Below, in pieces: positions 41,441-53,396 of a DNA stretch of 64,000 nucleotides. Position numbers and translations under genes: made by a program. Origin of the DNA: Sialis fuliginosa (lineage: Eukaryota > Arthropoda > Insecta > Megaloptera > Sialidae). The notes under the pieces were generated by a model, which did no database searches, was not told the DNA's origin, and worked only from the letters and a program-made list of their open reading frames with translations. The stretch is taken from positions 976,001 to 1,040,000 of the forward strand of contig OY540818.1 in NCBI GenBank assembly GCA_961205875.1. Direction: 5' to 3'. Position 1 is the first letter of the stretch; every line of letters begins with the position of its first letter.

Positions 41441-44110
41441 ATGGTCATATATATGAATACTAATATAAAAAACACTGGGGATGATAAGTGTAATATGAAC
41501 TCTCTACTCAACAAATATAAAAATGAAGACATCCAAGATAGAATGAAACAAGTAAGAAAATTATATAGTACAAAGGCAAGACTAGATATAAAAAAATTTT
41601 TCCTTATAAGTTGTAAAAAGAATAATCTTTTTCCTAAATTTATGAATAGTAAATTTGATAATAAAAAAAACTTTATTTCTTTAAGTAATAATAGCAATAA
41701 ACATAGATATAACAATATTTTAAATAATTTTAAGTACAAGCTATTAAATCTGTTAATTTCAGAAACCTTTAGTAATTTAAAAAATAACAAAAATTGTATT
41801 AATGAATGTCATAGTTTGCTAAAACAATATCTCACTATATCTGATTTACAACAAGTTTTTTTCATTGAAAGTTCTATTTATCAATTTACTTATTATAAAT
41901 CATTTAATGTTGTCATTAATAAATTTAATAAATTGAAGTCTGAAGCCATGGTTAATGAAAATCAATATATTAATAATTGTATCAATAGTTCTAAACAGAT
42001 AGTAGATAACTATAATAATAATAAAAATAGAAATTTAATAATAAGTAATAACCATGTTTCTAAATATAATAACAAATATAATTGTAAGCTACCAATAGAT
42101 ATTGAATTTAACCCTCTTAAACACAATGAGGAGAATTTTGTTGTTAATTTAACCTCTAACAAGATACCTGATAATATTAACAATTTATTAAAACTTGGAT
42201 CAAATTTCAATTTACCCTATAATAATAATAATCTACCTATCAATGATATGATTATTTCATTTGAATATGGTATTGACAACCTAGATGAAAATGAAAAAAA
42301 CTTAATTAGAAATAAATTTATATATAATGTTAATCAGTACAAGGATAACATGAAAAAAAACAATTTTTTGAATAATAAATATAATTGTTCTCTAATTAAG
42401 GATGTTTCTGATGCAAGGAAGTTTTTTAAGGAGAATGAAAATATCAAAGTGATTCGTGCTGATAAAACTAATAAAACCGTATTGATTGATAAAGTAGATT
42501 ATGATAATAAAATGTATGAGCTGTTAAATGATGGTGAAACATATCTTAAAATACATAAAGACCCCACTAATATTTTCCAGAACAGAAACAATAACATTAT
42601 TCAAAAATTTTATGAAATGGGTTATATTGATCAAAATTTGAGTAACCAACTTAAAGTGCATAATAGTACTCCTCCACAAATTTACGGGTTGATAAAATTA
42701 CATAAAGTAAATAATCCTGTCAGACCTATAGTTGCTTCATATAATAGCCCACAACAAAAATTGTCAAAATTTTTCTCTGATATTTTAAAAAATATTACTG
42801 CTAATAATAATACCGTGAGAGACTCTTGGGAATTCCATGAATTTATTAAAGATTTTCATATACCTAATAAATATAAATTAATTTCACTTGATGTTAAATC
42901 ATTGTTTACTAACATACCTATCGATACTACTATTGAGATTATCACTAATAAATGGGAAGAAATAAAAAAATACACTAATATTGAGAAGGACGATTTTATT
43001 GATGGTTTGAAATTTTGTTGCAATACGTCATATTTCCAGTTTAAAAATCAATTTTATTCACAAATTTATGGAGCACCTATGGGTTCATCTCTATCTGTTG
43101 TTTTGGCTGATATTATTATGAACGAACTACAAGAGTCTGTTTTGAAAAATGTAGATTATGAGATTCCTTTTTTTAAAAGATATGTTGATGACATCATTAC
43201 AGCAATACCTTCGGATAAAATTGAAACTTTATGCAATAGCTTTAATTCTTTTCATGATAGATTACAATTTTCTTATGAACTTGAAAATCAAAATAGAGAA
43301 ATTAGTTTTTTAGATATAAAAATTTTGGTTAACAAACATAATAAAGTTGAAACCATATGGTATACTAAACCTACCTGGTCTGCTAGATATTTGAACTACA
43401 ATTCTAATTCCTCTATTGAACATAAACGTAATGTTATTACTGCTATTTTAGACCGGGCAATTAAATTCACTAATTTTAAATATAGAAGTCAAATACTCAA
43501 CAAAGTTTACAATATTTTCTTATTAAATGGTTATCCCATTAATTTTCTTAAAAACACTATAAATAATAGACTCAAAAGTATACTTTATGGACATAATAAA
43601 AATAGTAAAAGTTTGGCTGTTGCAGAAAATTCCAATTACTCTTATGATGATCAAATATATTTTTCATTCCCGTATATACCTATTTTATCTGAAAAAATGA
43701 AAAGAGTTGTTTCTGGACATAATATAAAAATGATAAACAAAAATAAGTATACTACAAAAATTTTTTTTTCTAAATTAAAAAATAAAACTGATAAGATGAA
43801 ATGTTCTAACGTTATTTATAAACTTAAATGTTCTTGTGATTATTCTTACTTAGGGCAATCTAAACAATACTTGCAAAAGAGAATCAACAGTCATAAATAT
43901 GCTAAAAATGAAGTTACTGCACTTCGTACCCATATACAACAGACTGGTCACGAAGTTGAATATGGTGATGTTGAAATTTTAGATTTTCAGCCTATTTTAA
44001 AAAAAAGATTACTTAGTGAATCGTTACATATCTTAAAAGAACCTAAATGTCTTAACTCTAGAGAAAATCTTAATCACCTCAAAGAATCATATCTAAATTT
44101 AATTAAATAA
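41441..44110 (+). CDS. PLE-1 copy R4: RT/GIY-YIG protein, 889 aa
   Basis: This is the outermost full-length copy of the right arm, an intact ORF encoding the same 889 residues. It is followed by a complete pseudo-LTR and the first 27 nt of another unit. Confidence 0.92.
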   Translation: MVIYMNTNIKNTGDDKCNMNSLLNKYKNEDIQDRMKQVRKLYSTKARLDIKKFFLISCKKNNLFPKFMNSKFDNKKNFISLSNNSNKHRYNNILNNFKYKLLNLLISETFSNLKNNKNCINECHSLLKQYLTISDLQQVFFIESSIYQFTYYKSFNVVINKFNKLKSEAMVNENQYINNCINSSKQIVDNYNNNKNRNLIISNNHVSKYNNKYNCKLPIDIEFNPLKHNEENFVVNLTSNKIPDNINNLLKLGSNFNLPYNNNNLPINDMIISFEYGIDNLDENEKNLIRNKFIYNVNQYKDNMKKNNFLNNKYNCSLIKDVSDARKFFKENENIKVIRADKTNKTVLIDKVDYDNKMYELLNDGETYLKIHKDPTNIFQNRNNNIIQKFYEMGYIDQNLSNQLKVHNSTPPQIYGLIKLHKVNNPVRPIVASYNSPQQKLSKFFSDILKNITANNNTVRDSWEFHEFIKDFHIPNKYKLISLDVKSLFTNIPIDTTIEIITNKWEEIKKYTNIEKDDFIDGLKFCCNTSYFQFKNQFYSQIYGAPMGSSLSVVLADIIMNELQESVLKNVDYEIPFFKRYVDDIITAIPSDKIETLCNSFNSFHDRLQFSYELENQNREISFLDIKILVNKHNKVETIWYTKPTWSARYLNYNSNSSIEHKRNVITAILDRAIKFTNFKYRSQILNKVYNIFLLNGYPINFLKNTINNRLKSILYGHNKNSKSLAVAENSNYSYDDQIYFSFPYIPILSEKMKRVVSGHNIKMINKNKYTTKIFFSKLKNKTDKMKCSNVIYKLKCSCDYSYLGQSKQYLQKRINSHKYAKNEVTALRTHIQQTGHEVEYGDVEILDFQPILKKRLLSESLHILKEPKCLNSRENLNHLKESYLNLIK

Positions 44111-45022
44111 ATTTTCTTTTTTCCTCTTTCTTCTTCTTTCCACGTTGCTTTTTGCTTGTATTGTATGCCATTTTTTGGTTTTTCTATTAATTTTAACTTT
44201 TTTCATTTTTGTTTGATTAGGTATATGTTTTAGTTTGATTTTGTTGGTTTTTGTTCCCTTTTTTTCTCTCTTTTTAAAAAATTTTTAAAAAATTCTTTCT
44301 AGGTTACCTTGTACTTAAAATTGACATTTAACATAGATAAGATTTTTGTTTTCCATAGATGTAATAAATATAATTAAGTTTGTAATACTAGTGCTTTTCT
44401 TTCATTGAAACACTAGTAATTTTATTTCTTTTTTCATGTTTGTATAATAAATTTGTAACTAGTTTTAAGTAAAAACAATTGATGGTTCTTGTTTAATTAA
44501 GTTTTATCTTAGTATAAATACTTTTCAACATGTGATACAATGTGATACGAATTTTATTTATTTTTAACGTTTTTAAACTAAATTTTTAAGTTTTAATGTT
44601 TTAAAGAAATTGTTTTTATATATTGTTTTATCTGTTGGATATCACATTTACATATTTTTAGTCTTTTGTACAAGAATGGGTACTTTTTAATATTTAAAAA
44701 AAATTTTTTTGATGTAATATGCATCTTTTACTACATACATATGGTCACACTAATTACTGTTTAAATTGTAAGTAAAAAAAATATGTTTATATCTATGAAT
44801 ATCTTGTTCATTTGCTTATGTTACTTACTTATGTTTATGATTTCTTATAGGGATAATTATTAATTTCTGATGAAGACAAAAATGTTGAAAATTAAAATAA
44901 GCGCTATTAATTAAAATGATTTGAACATTGGTTTAGTTCTTTAATTAATATTTTGACCTAAAAAAAAACCCCTACAAAATAGGTATATTTAAATAATATC
45001 AAGATGGTCATATATATGAATA

Positions 45023-45030
<8 letters not shown>
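44111..45030 (+). repeat. Pseudo-LTR, outer right end of array
   Basis: This is a full 893-bp spacer (intron 44768-44850, hammerhead 44858-44921) plus the first nine codons of a next ORF (ATG at 45004, MVIYMNTNI). It then dissolves into the TA tract after AATATA. Confidence 0.85.
44858..44921 (+). ncRNA. Candidate hammerhead ribozyme, PLE-1 outer right
   Basis: The core CTGATGA starts at 44867; predicted scission is after 44913. Confidence 0.65.

Positions 45031-45059
<29 letters not shown>
45026..45059. repeat. (TA)n microsatellite, right of the PLE-1 array
   Basis: A pure TA tract directly abuts the truncated PLE-1 end. It is the counterpart of the tract at 7507-7557. Confidence 0.95.
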
Positions 45060-45061
<2 letters not shown>

Positions 45062-45062
<1 letters not shown>

Positions 45063-45082
45063 GCGTCCGTATATCGGACGCT
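45062..45082. other. Perfect 8-bp hairpin
   Basis: AGCGTCCG and CGGACGCT flank a TATAT loop immediately after the TA tract. The box gcgtcc recurs at 45124 and gtggacgc near 45236-45250. It may be a terminus of another small element; the function is unknown. Confidence 0.4.
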
Positions 45083-45350
45083 TTATTGAAAACCTTTATA
45101 ACTCAGTTCATATGATACTTTTTAGCGTCCAAGTGGGATTATCGACATCGGCGTTATAATGAGAATGATTTTGATGTATAATACAACCCTTTACTTATAT
45201 CCAGTGTTTTTAATTAGCAAAAAAGAAAATGGCAAGTGGACGCAAGTGGACGCTTTAAAAATAGAGCCCTGAACGGATCATGTATATTGCTAGTTCCGAG
45301 TTTTTACGCACCGAACGCCACCATCGACTTTGTATATTTAATTGTATATA

Positions 45351-45636
45351 CACCCAATTCTGTTTTTACACGGTCTTTTTTTACACGGTTTTGATTTAAC
45401 ACGGTCTAGAAAAAAAAAAAAATTTCCGTTTTTACACGATTTGATTCGATTTAGCACGATTATAAAAAGCCATTTGATTTAAATTTTAAAGAACAAGTAT
45501 AAAAACAAATCGTAGCTTAAATAAACGCCATCTGGCGACCAAACAAAATTTATGTACTTCATGTCTTTTTTTACACGGTTTTTTTTTACACGGTTTTTTC
45601 TGGAACGTATCTACCGTGTAAAAACAGAATTAGGTG
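45351..45636. mobile_element. TA-flanked MITE (286 bp)
   Basis: The terminal inverted repeats are CACCCAATTCTGTTTTTACA on the left and the inverse complement of CACCTAATTCTGTTTTTACA on the right, with one mismatch in 24 bases. TA is duplicated at 45349-45350 and 45637-45638. Internally the box tttacacggt recurs several times. There is no coding sequence. TA duplication suggests Tc1/mariner mobilisation. Confidence 0.78.
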
Positions 45637-45638
45637 TA

Positions 45639-48035
45639 TTTTGATAGTCTATCCCTTACGGTTTCCGGCAATAAGACAAGGAAAGAGAGAATCTGAAATG
45701 TCACAACGTCGCTATTTGGTACACACAAATTCACAATAGTTTATGTGTGTGTTTACATAGTGTATTTTAACCTTATTTTATAATTGACAATTTTATGAAA
45801 TCTAGAACGTTGATATGTATTAATTATCTCTATTCTTGAAGTCATCTTATAGTTTTTGTATTTCTATTATTGAAAATGAAATATTCGAAAGGGTACAAAA
45901 TAATTAGGTAAGTAACACATTTTATTTTAATATGTTTAAGATTTGATAACCTCAAATATTCTTAAATGTATCTTATAAACCGTTTGATCATAAAAACCCA
46001 CTTGTATATTTTAATTATCCTGTATTTTACAAAATATATGGCTTATCTTATTTGTAATTATGTATTGATATTGATTTATTTTTGTTTTTTTTTTACAGGA
46101 CTTCGAAGTCAGTTCCCAATTAAAAAAATTAACTTCCAACAGAAAATTTCATGAAGCAGGTTGAAAATTAAATGAATAATATAATATCTTGAGAAGTGAC
46201 ACAACCTTCAACAAGACATTGTGAAATCATTTTAAAAAACAGTGTTCGATAACAGATCATTTATGTGAAATTCTTTATCGATGTGTGGATATATTTAAAA
46301 TGCATGTAGCATTATTAAAAATAAGTACAATATATTGTTGATGTGAATTAATTTATGTACTTCTGTAATCAAATCGTACATATAGGTACAAAATGCTATA
46401 TTATTATTATTTATAGTGTAATTAAAATCAAAAGCGATTTAATTGTCAAATAATTTCTCGACAAGAAGATCGGATATTGTTTGTCATTATTAAACTGCCA
46501 GTTCTCCACTTTCATTTTAAATTAGAACATTTTAACATTCAAAGTAATTTATTTGTTTTGTTACGAATTAAACAATTTTGACAGCCTATATTATAACCGT
46601 TATGAATTTTTCCTTCTCGAAGAATGTGTTCGAATGAACGAAGTTCAGTGGCTGTGTAATTGACATCGGGTACAAAGCATTATTTAGAACATTCTCTTTT
46701 CTATTAAATCTTATTTCAATTTGAAATTCAATGAGACATTAAACATAGCGTTTAAACGGAACTTTACATTTAAAATCTAACAGTTTCCATGTTTTTTTCA
46801 AAATGACTAATTTTAGGCAGCTTTATTGGCTTTTAGAAAGTTATGCTTCGCTCTTCAAAGGGGGAAAAAGTTATCACCATGTTCTATACATCGAAATCTA
46901 CCAATTTCTTGAATAAATGTAATCCGTCAAAAATTAACTCAACTCACTGTCAAATGTTCCGGAATAAATAAAATCTTTGTTAATAAATTTTATTTGTTTT
47001 GGAACTAAGGTCTTTAGTCTAGAAATATTATTAAAGAAGATAGACATTATAATATAATATTATATTATAGAAGATAGATTGTATTTGTTAGGAACACATA
47101 AATTTTATTTGTTTTAACGGCTAAGAATATAAATAATATGAATGATCTTTGAAATATTTTGTATACATATAATATTTAAATAAATAATTCTGTTTAGATT
47201 TCAATTGTTTTCTATTATTTACCAATAATTATTATTAATTTTCTATATTTCAGATAAATTAATTTCAAAACTATATCATTTTCATGGATTTTTATGAAAT
47301 TCAAATATATCGATGGACTATAATTTTTTTTAGTTGTTTTTATACCCTCCAAATTTTTGATAAAGAGTTTTTTGTTTTAATAAAATCATTAAGGCATTTT
47401 ATATGTAATGAATATGTACAATTTCACAGTTCCGTGACAACTAATTAATTGCATCGGTTTCTATTATCTGTAAAATTTACAAGATGGACGCTATGAACGA
47501 TTATGAATAAAGAATATTTTTTTTAGTTTTGGATTCCGAAAAAGTTAAAATAAAATAAATTAATCATTAATTTCTAATTCTATATGGTATTATTACATGA
47601 CAAATGTTATTGTGCTGTTTCATTCATACAGCATCTACGTAAAGACGCCTTGGATATCGACCATTGTCTACGTAACTAACTATTGTCAATAATTAAGTTT
47701 TATATTACATTACGATCTTCAGAGTGAAACTTTCGATCTGATTTTGTCTGAATCCGATACCATCGATAACTTGTCCGAAATAGTATGTTTGATCGGACAC
47801 TATTGAAAATTTATTTGTCGTAGAGTGACAATTAATAGTAGGTAATATTGTTGGTCAGAAGAACCAATTAACGAACTGAATATGTCTGGATCGGTTTCAC
47901 ATGAAGATAGTGAAAATTTGTTTCAAACGTTCGCTTTATTTTTCGAAAACATTATTTTAGATGTGATTTCGATTTCAGAGGTCAATCGTTTCGAATAGAC
48001 AGCAACATAATATTCCAATAGTTGTTCGATTTAAA
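45639..48035. other. AT-rich DNA without recognised gene
   Basis: I see no conserved coding frame. The open frame at 45966-46154 is short, AT-driven and unlike any domain; a T-rich tract followed by CAG at about 46090-46099 could be a splice acceptor, but nothing supports an exon. No tRNA or long repeat was recognised. Confidence 0.4.
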
Positions 48036-49115
48036 TTTTATTCAGTATTTCTTAAATTATTTTAAGAGTAAATTAAAAAATAATTGTTAACTAACCTAGG
48101 TTAAATATGACAATTTTTTATTTATTTAATTACATTAAAAAACATTTTTTGATATTATATGAAATCACTGATTTTAAGTTAATAAAAGTTAGCAATTTTG
48201 TACGATGTTTTTAATATTAAAAAGAAAACATTGATATTGAATTCTCTTATAAAATTTAAGTTGCTGTTTATAAGCATGTAACATGTATGCAATGACCTGT
48301 CAGTTGAAAGATTCTAAATGAAAATTTTCTAATAATCAGAAAAAGGAAAACAAACGATATTTTTAATAAAATAACGTTTGATTAATTATGGTTAAGACTT
48401 ATTTATATATAATAAACTAATTTTAAATCAATCTCAAGTTTAAATGAAATATAAAACGTAAATAAAGAATTTTAAAAATGTAATTTTTAAATTTCGCGGC
48501 AGATGCGCGCGCATATTAGAGCTATCTAAAACCATTTGACATATTATCAGATCAGTGCGTGGACAGGTTAATAAGTTTAATTAATTATTTTAATTGATTA
48601 GTGTTTTAAATATAAGATTTTCAAAGTAGGGAATGTGTTATATAAATGTCAAAGTGTTTTATTATATTATTAGGTATTATATAAATAAGTATATTGTTTT
48701 GTACATAAATAATTCTAAAAAGTGTTTGGTGATTTTCAGTGACTTGATAACTGTGTTTGTTATAATATATTTATTTTATTTAATCATAAGAAAAATGGAC
48801 ACGGTTATTTGTTAATAATTTAGTTCAGTAATCAGTATGTATATTTAAAATGTTATATCTTAACATTTATTTCTTAAATGCAGCTGTTTTTATAGTTTTG
48901 TAAAACAATTTACAGTAGCCGACGGGGTTGAATTATAAAAACAAATTTTATTCATAATATTTGTGCATTATTTTATTATAACAAACTTTATAAATGTTAG
49001 ATTTTCAAAGTACAAAGTATGTAATTTTGTATTAAAATATCTCATATGCTGTATATTTTTTATTATCTTAATAAAATCATTGAGTAAAAAATAACAAGAG
49101 AATCAACGTATACGG
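48036..49115 (+). repeat. Dispersed repeat segment, copy 1
   Basis: This segment is similar in direct orientation to 57749-59408, sharing for example agcaattttgtacgatgttt, atttcgcggcagatgcgcgc and gcagctgtttttatagttt. It lacks the two insertions present in the other copy, and so provides the empty sites (gctatctaaaaccatttgac near 48520; gttaataagtttaattaatt near 48567). The end (cattgagtaaaaaataacaa) resembles the inner edge of the palindrome arms at 57.65 and 59.73 kb. The small frame at 48633-48815 is not considered coding. Confidence 0.65.
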
Positions 49116-49662
49116 GAGAGCTGAAACGCAGTAGATATATGAACCATGCACTATTTGAGCCCCAGGAAGTGCTGGTATCTATTGAAAAAATTATTAATTA
49201 TACATATGAAATATTTGGTTTTCGACTCTACTAAATCGTCAGATTCTAAGCTCCGCCCCTCTAAAATGATTTACGAACGTCTTGTTTACATTATTTTAAG
49301 TCGGCTGATACGTGATACAAAGGCAACAAAAACGTTGCAAGAAATTATTCGTTACTTATTATCTTTTTCTTTTAAATAAAACAAAAAAAATATGTAATGT
49401 TAAAATTATTTGAGATAATTGCTGCTATCAATAATATAATAGATTTTTGCTTTAAAGTAGATTTTTATAAGTTGTAAGAAATTTAAAATTGTGACGCGAT
49501 GTTACATTACTGATGATATAATTAAAATTAGATTGATCGTTTTATTCATTTCAAATTAATATAAAAATATATCAAAACTAAAAATATGGTTCTGCGGTTT
49601 TTTGTATCTACATTGCTTTAAACATAAAATATGGATTGTGGACCGATACATATTACGGGTTC
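49116..49662. other. AT-rich DNA, diverged continuation of the dispersed repeat
   Basis: A short match, taagctccgcc near 49247-49257, also occurs at 59908-59918, suggesting that the repeat continues in degraded form. The 77-codon open frame at 49146-49379 has no recognisable domain and lies in this degraded repeat. Confidence 0.4.
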
Positions 49663-50042
49663 CGGTCAATTTATCGTAAACAATTTATCGTAAACAGTTT
49701 ATCGTACAACAGTTTATCGTAAAACAATTTACCGAACGAACAATTTATCGTATGAACAATTTACCGTAAGAACAATTTATCGTAAAACAATTTATCGTAA
49801 GAACAATTTATCGTATGGACAATTTACCGTAAGAACAATTTATCGTAAAACAATTTATCGTAAGAACAATTTATCGTATGGACAATTTACCGTATGAACA
49901 ATTTATCGTAAAACAATTTATCGTAAAACAATTTCTCGTAGAACAATTTATCGTAAAACAATTTATCGTAAAACAATTTATCGTAAAACAATTTATCGTA
50001 GAGCAATTTATCGTAAAACAATTTATCGTAAAACAATTTATG
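49663..50042 (+). repeat. 15-16 bp minisatellite, left arm
   Basis: The unit is acaatttatcgtaaa with variants (agaacaatttatcgt, tggacaatttaccgt). The inner part is regular at 15 bp. A 75-codon frame here reads as QFIVK repeats purely because the period is a multiple of three; it is not a gene. Confidence 0.85.
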
Positions 50043-50352
50043 TATTATTATTGTCACAGACTCCACTGGACTTTCTTATACGTATTAAGGTCAAATCAAT
50101 TATGAAAATATTATATAATATATTATTATATAGAAATTGAAGATTGTTTTCTAATTTTATCAATTAAAAAAAATGTACAGATGCGTATTAAGTTAGATTT
50201 TAGGCCCAAATTATTAAAATAATAAATACACATTACATATAAATAATATATATAAACCTTATTTATTATTTAATCAATTAAAAAAAATGTACAGAAGCGT
50301 ATTGAGTAATTATTGAGACCCGTGTATTAAACTAATTAATAAACTCACAACT

Positions 50353-51960
50353 CGCCCCCTGTCACAGATGGAGGGTTGTAACTGGTCTCATTGGATCCGG
50401 CGGGAAAAATACTATAGGATTCTAGGGGAATGGGGGGCAAAACAACCCTCTATCTAGCACAGGAGTCGAGATATTTACGATTTTCTGTAATGAATACCAT
50501 AAGTTTCTAAACAGAAAAATTCAATATTTACAATAAATACTGCATATAAACATAAGATATTATTATTTAATTTAATAGAATGAAATAAAAAGTTCAGGCA
50601 TGTATTAAGTGATATTTTAGGCCCGTATTGTTAAAACAACAAATACACATATGTATATAGAAACCTTGTTTATAATTTAGTCAGTTAAAAATAATTTTAC
50701 AGAAGCGTATTGAGTGATTTTTGAGACCCGTGTATTAAACTAATTAATAAACTCACAAATCGCCCCCTGTCACAGATGGAGGGTTGTAACTGGTCTCATT
50801 GGATCCGGCGGGAAAAATACTATAGGATTCTAGGGGAATGGGGGGCAAAACAACCCTCTATCTAGCACAGGAGTCGAGATATTTACGATTTTCTGTAATG
50901 AATACCATAAGTAGCGAAACAGAAAAATTCAATATTTACAATAAATACTGCATATAAACATAAGATATTATTATTTAATTTAATAGAATGAAATAAAAAG
51001 TTCAGGCATGTATTAAGTGATATTTTAGGCCCGTATTGTTAAAACAACAAATACACATATGTATATAGAAACCTTGTTTATAATTTAGTCAGTTAAAAAT
51101 AATTGTACAGAAGCGTATTGAGTGATTTTTGAGACCCGTGTATTAAACTAATTAATAAACTCACAAATCGCCCCCTGTCACAGATGGAGGGTTGTAACTG
51201 GTCTCATTGGATCCGGCGGGAAAAATACTATAGGATTCTAGGGGAATGGGGGGCAAAACAACCCTCTATCTAGCACAGGAGTCGAGATATTTACGATTTT
51301 CTGTAATGAATACCATAAGTAGCGAAACAGAAAAATTCAATATTTACAATAAATACTGCATATAAACATAAGATATTATTATTTAATTTAATAGAATGAA
51401 ATAAAAAGTTCAGGCATGTATTAAGTGATATTTTAGGCCCGTATTGTTAAAACAACAAATACACATATGTATATAGAAACCTTGTTTATAATTTAGTCAG
51501 TTAAAAATAATTGTACAGAAGCGTATTGAGTGATTTTTGAGACCCGTGTATTAAACTAATTAATAAACTCACAAATCGCCCCCTGTCACAGATGGAGGGT
51601 TGTAACTGGTCTCATTGGATCCGGCGGGAAAAATTCTATAGGATTCTAGGGGAATGGGGGGCAAAACAACCCTCTATCTAGCACAGGAGTCGAGATATTT
51701 ACGATTTTCTGTAATGAATACCATAAGTAGCGAAACAGAAAAATTCAATATTTACAATAAATACTGCATATAAACATAAGATATTATTATTTAATTTAAT
51801 AGAATGAAATAAAAAGTTCAGGCATGTATTAAGTGATATTTTAGGCCCGTATTGTTAAAACAACAAATACACATATATTAAATAGAAACCTTGTTTATAA
51901 TTTAGTCAATTAAAAATAATTGTACAGAACCTTATTGAGTGATTTTTGAGGCCCGTGTTT
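50353..51960 (+). repeat. 408-bp tandem repeat, four units
   Basis: The units begin at 50353, 50761, 51169 and 51577 (box cgccccctgtcacagatgg), an exact 408-bp spacing. Each carries the Helitron-related module ggatccggcgggaaaaatac and tcgagatatttacgatttt, followed by an unrelated AT-rich stretch. The units are nearly identical, with occasional substitutions (for example aaattctata in the fourth). Confidence 0.85.
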
Positions 51961-52289
51961 AATTAATAAACTCGCCTCTGTCACGTGATGAAAGAATGTA
52001 ATATAACATTGTTTTACATTGAACAGTTTACCATAAATTGAACGCAAATCGATTAAATAATATTCAATGTTTCTAAATAGTAGGTATACGTGAATTTGTT
52101 ATTTTAAGAATACAGGCCTATATTATCACTTGATATACATCTGTACATTTTTAAAATTTATTTAATTTAGTAATAATATCTAAGGTATATTATTATTGTG
52201 TAAGAGGTGGATATTGATTTTGTTTCTTTTTCACTATTTATTCATAATAGAAAATCGTAATTAACACGTCACCTATACGAGTAAGGGGG

Positions 52290-53099
52290 TTGTTTTTAAT
52301 TAGTTTAATACACGGGACTCAAAAATCACTCAATACGCTTCTGTACAATTATTTTTAACTGACTAAATTATAAACAAGGTTTCTATATACATATGTGTAT
52401 TTGTTGTTTTAACAATACGGGCCTAAAATATCACTTAATACATGCCTGAACTTTTTATTTCATTCTATTAAATTAAATAATAATATCTTATGTTTATATG
52501 CAGTATTTATTGTAAATATTGAATTTTTCTGTTTCGCTACTTATGGTATTCATTACAGAAAATCGTAAATATCTCGACTCCTGTGCTAGATAGAGGGTTG
52601 ATTTGCCCCCCATTCCCCTAGAATCCTATAGTATTTTTCCCGCCGGATCCAATGAGACCAGTTACAACCCTCCATCTGTGACAGGGGGTGATTTGTGAGT
52701 TTTTTAATTAGTTTAATACACGGGCCTCAAAAATCACTCAATACGCTTCTGTACAATTATTTTTAACTGACTAAATTATAAACAAGGTTTCTATATACAT
52801 ATGTGTATTTGTTGTTTTAACAATACGGGCCTAAAATATCACTTAATACATGCCTGAACTTTGTATTTCATTCTATTAAATTACATAATAATATCTTATG
52901 TTTATATGCAGTATTTATTGTAAATATTGAATTTTTCTGTTTCGCTACTTATGGTATTCATTACAGAAAATCGTAAATATCTCGACTCCTGTGCTAGATA
53001 GAGGGTTGTTTTGCCCCCCATTCCCCTAGAATCCTATAGTATTTTTCCCGCCGGATCCAATGAGACCAGTTACAACCCTCCATCTATGACAGGGGGCGA
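52290..53099 (-). repeat. 408-bp tandem repeat, inverted, about two units
   Basis: The units are in inverse orientation to those at 50353-51960, with the diagnostic box ending near 52681 and 53089, again 408 bp apart. A degraded third unit starts near 52270. Confidence 0.8.
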
Positions 53100-53396
53100 G
53101 TTGTGAGTTTATTAATTAGTTTAATACACGGGTCTCAATAATTACTCAATACGCTTCTGTACATTTTTTTTAATTGATTAAATAATAAATAAGGTTTATA
53201 TATATTATTTATATGTAATGTGTATTTATTATTTTAATAATTTGGGCCTAAAATCTAACTTAATACGCATCTGTACATTTTTTTTAATTGATAAAATTAG
53301 AAAACAAGGTTTCTATATAATAATATATTATATAATATTTTCATAATTGATTTGACCTTAATACGTATAAGAAAGTCCAGTGGAGTCTGTGACAAT

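Larger units (their letters stand above)
7555..45030. mobile_element. PLE-1 tandem array with central inversion (37.5 kb)
   Basis: Units of exactly 3,563 bp (2,670-bp ORF plus 893-bp spacer) are repeated head to tail. The ORFs are at 8440, 12003, 15566, 19129, 22692 and 26255 on the minus strand, and at 30752, 34315, 37878 and 41441 on the plus strand. The strand switches at 28836-28838. The nine full ORFs encode one identical protein. The only base difference I noticed is in the spacer of the innermost minus copy (A at 26196 where the others have G on the plus strand). TA tracts abut both outer ends. Head-to-tail copies sharing a pseudo-LTR are characteristic of Penelope-like elements, but an array this long and uniform is unusual. 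Confidence 0.9.
28836..45030 (+). repeat. Right arm of PLE-1 giant inverted repeat
   Basis: This arm holds plus-strand PLE-1 units: a 5'-truncated copy starting at codon 550-551, then four complete ones. It ends 27 nt into a fifth ORF, at the right-hand TA tract. Confidence 0.9.

Noticed and set aside
45966-46154. Possible small exon with a T-rich tract and acceptor
   Set aside because: The ORF is short, compositionally biased and unlike any known domain. A splice-like site alone is not evidence in AT-rich DNA.
49663-50042. Possible CRISPR-like array
   Set aside because: The repeats are contiguous without distinct spacers, the sequence is eukaryotic and no cas genes are present. It is a minisatellite.
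49878-50105. ORF of QFIVK repeats, with its mirror at 53341-53553
   Set aside because: It is a translation of a 15-bp minisatellite, whose period keeps the frame open by arithmetic.
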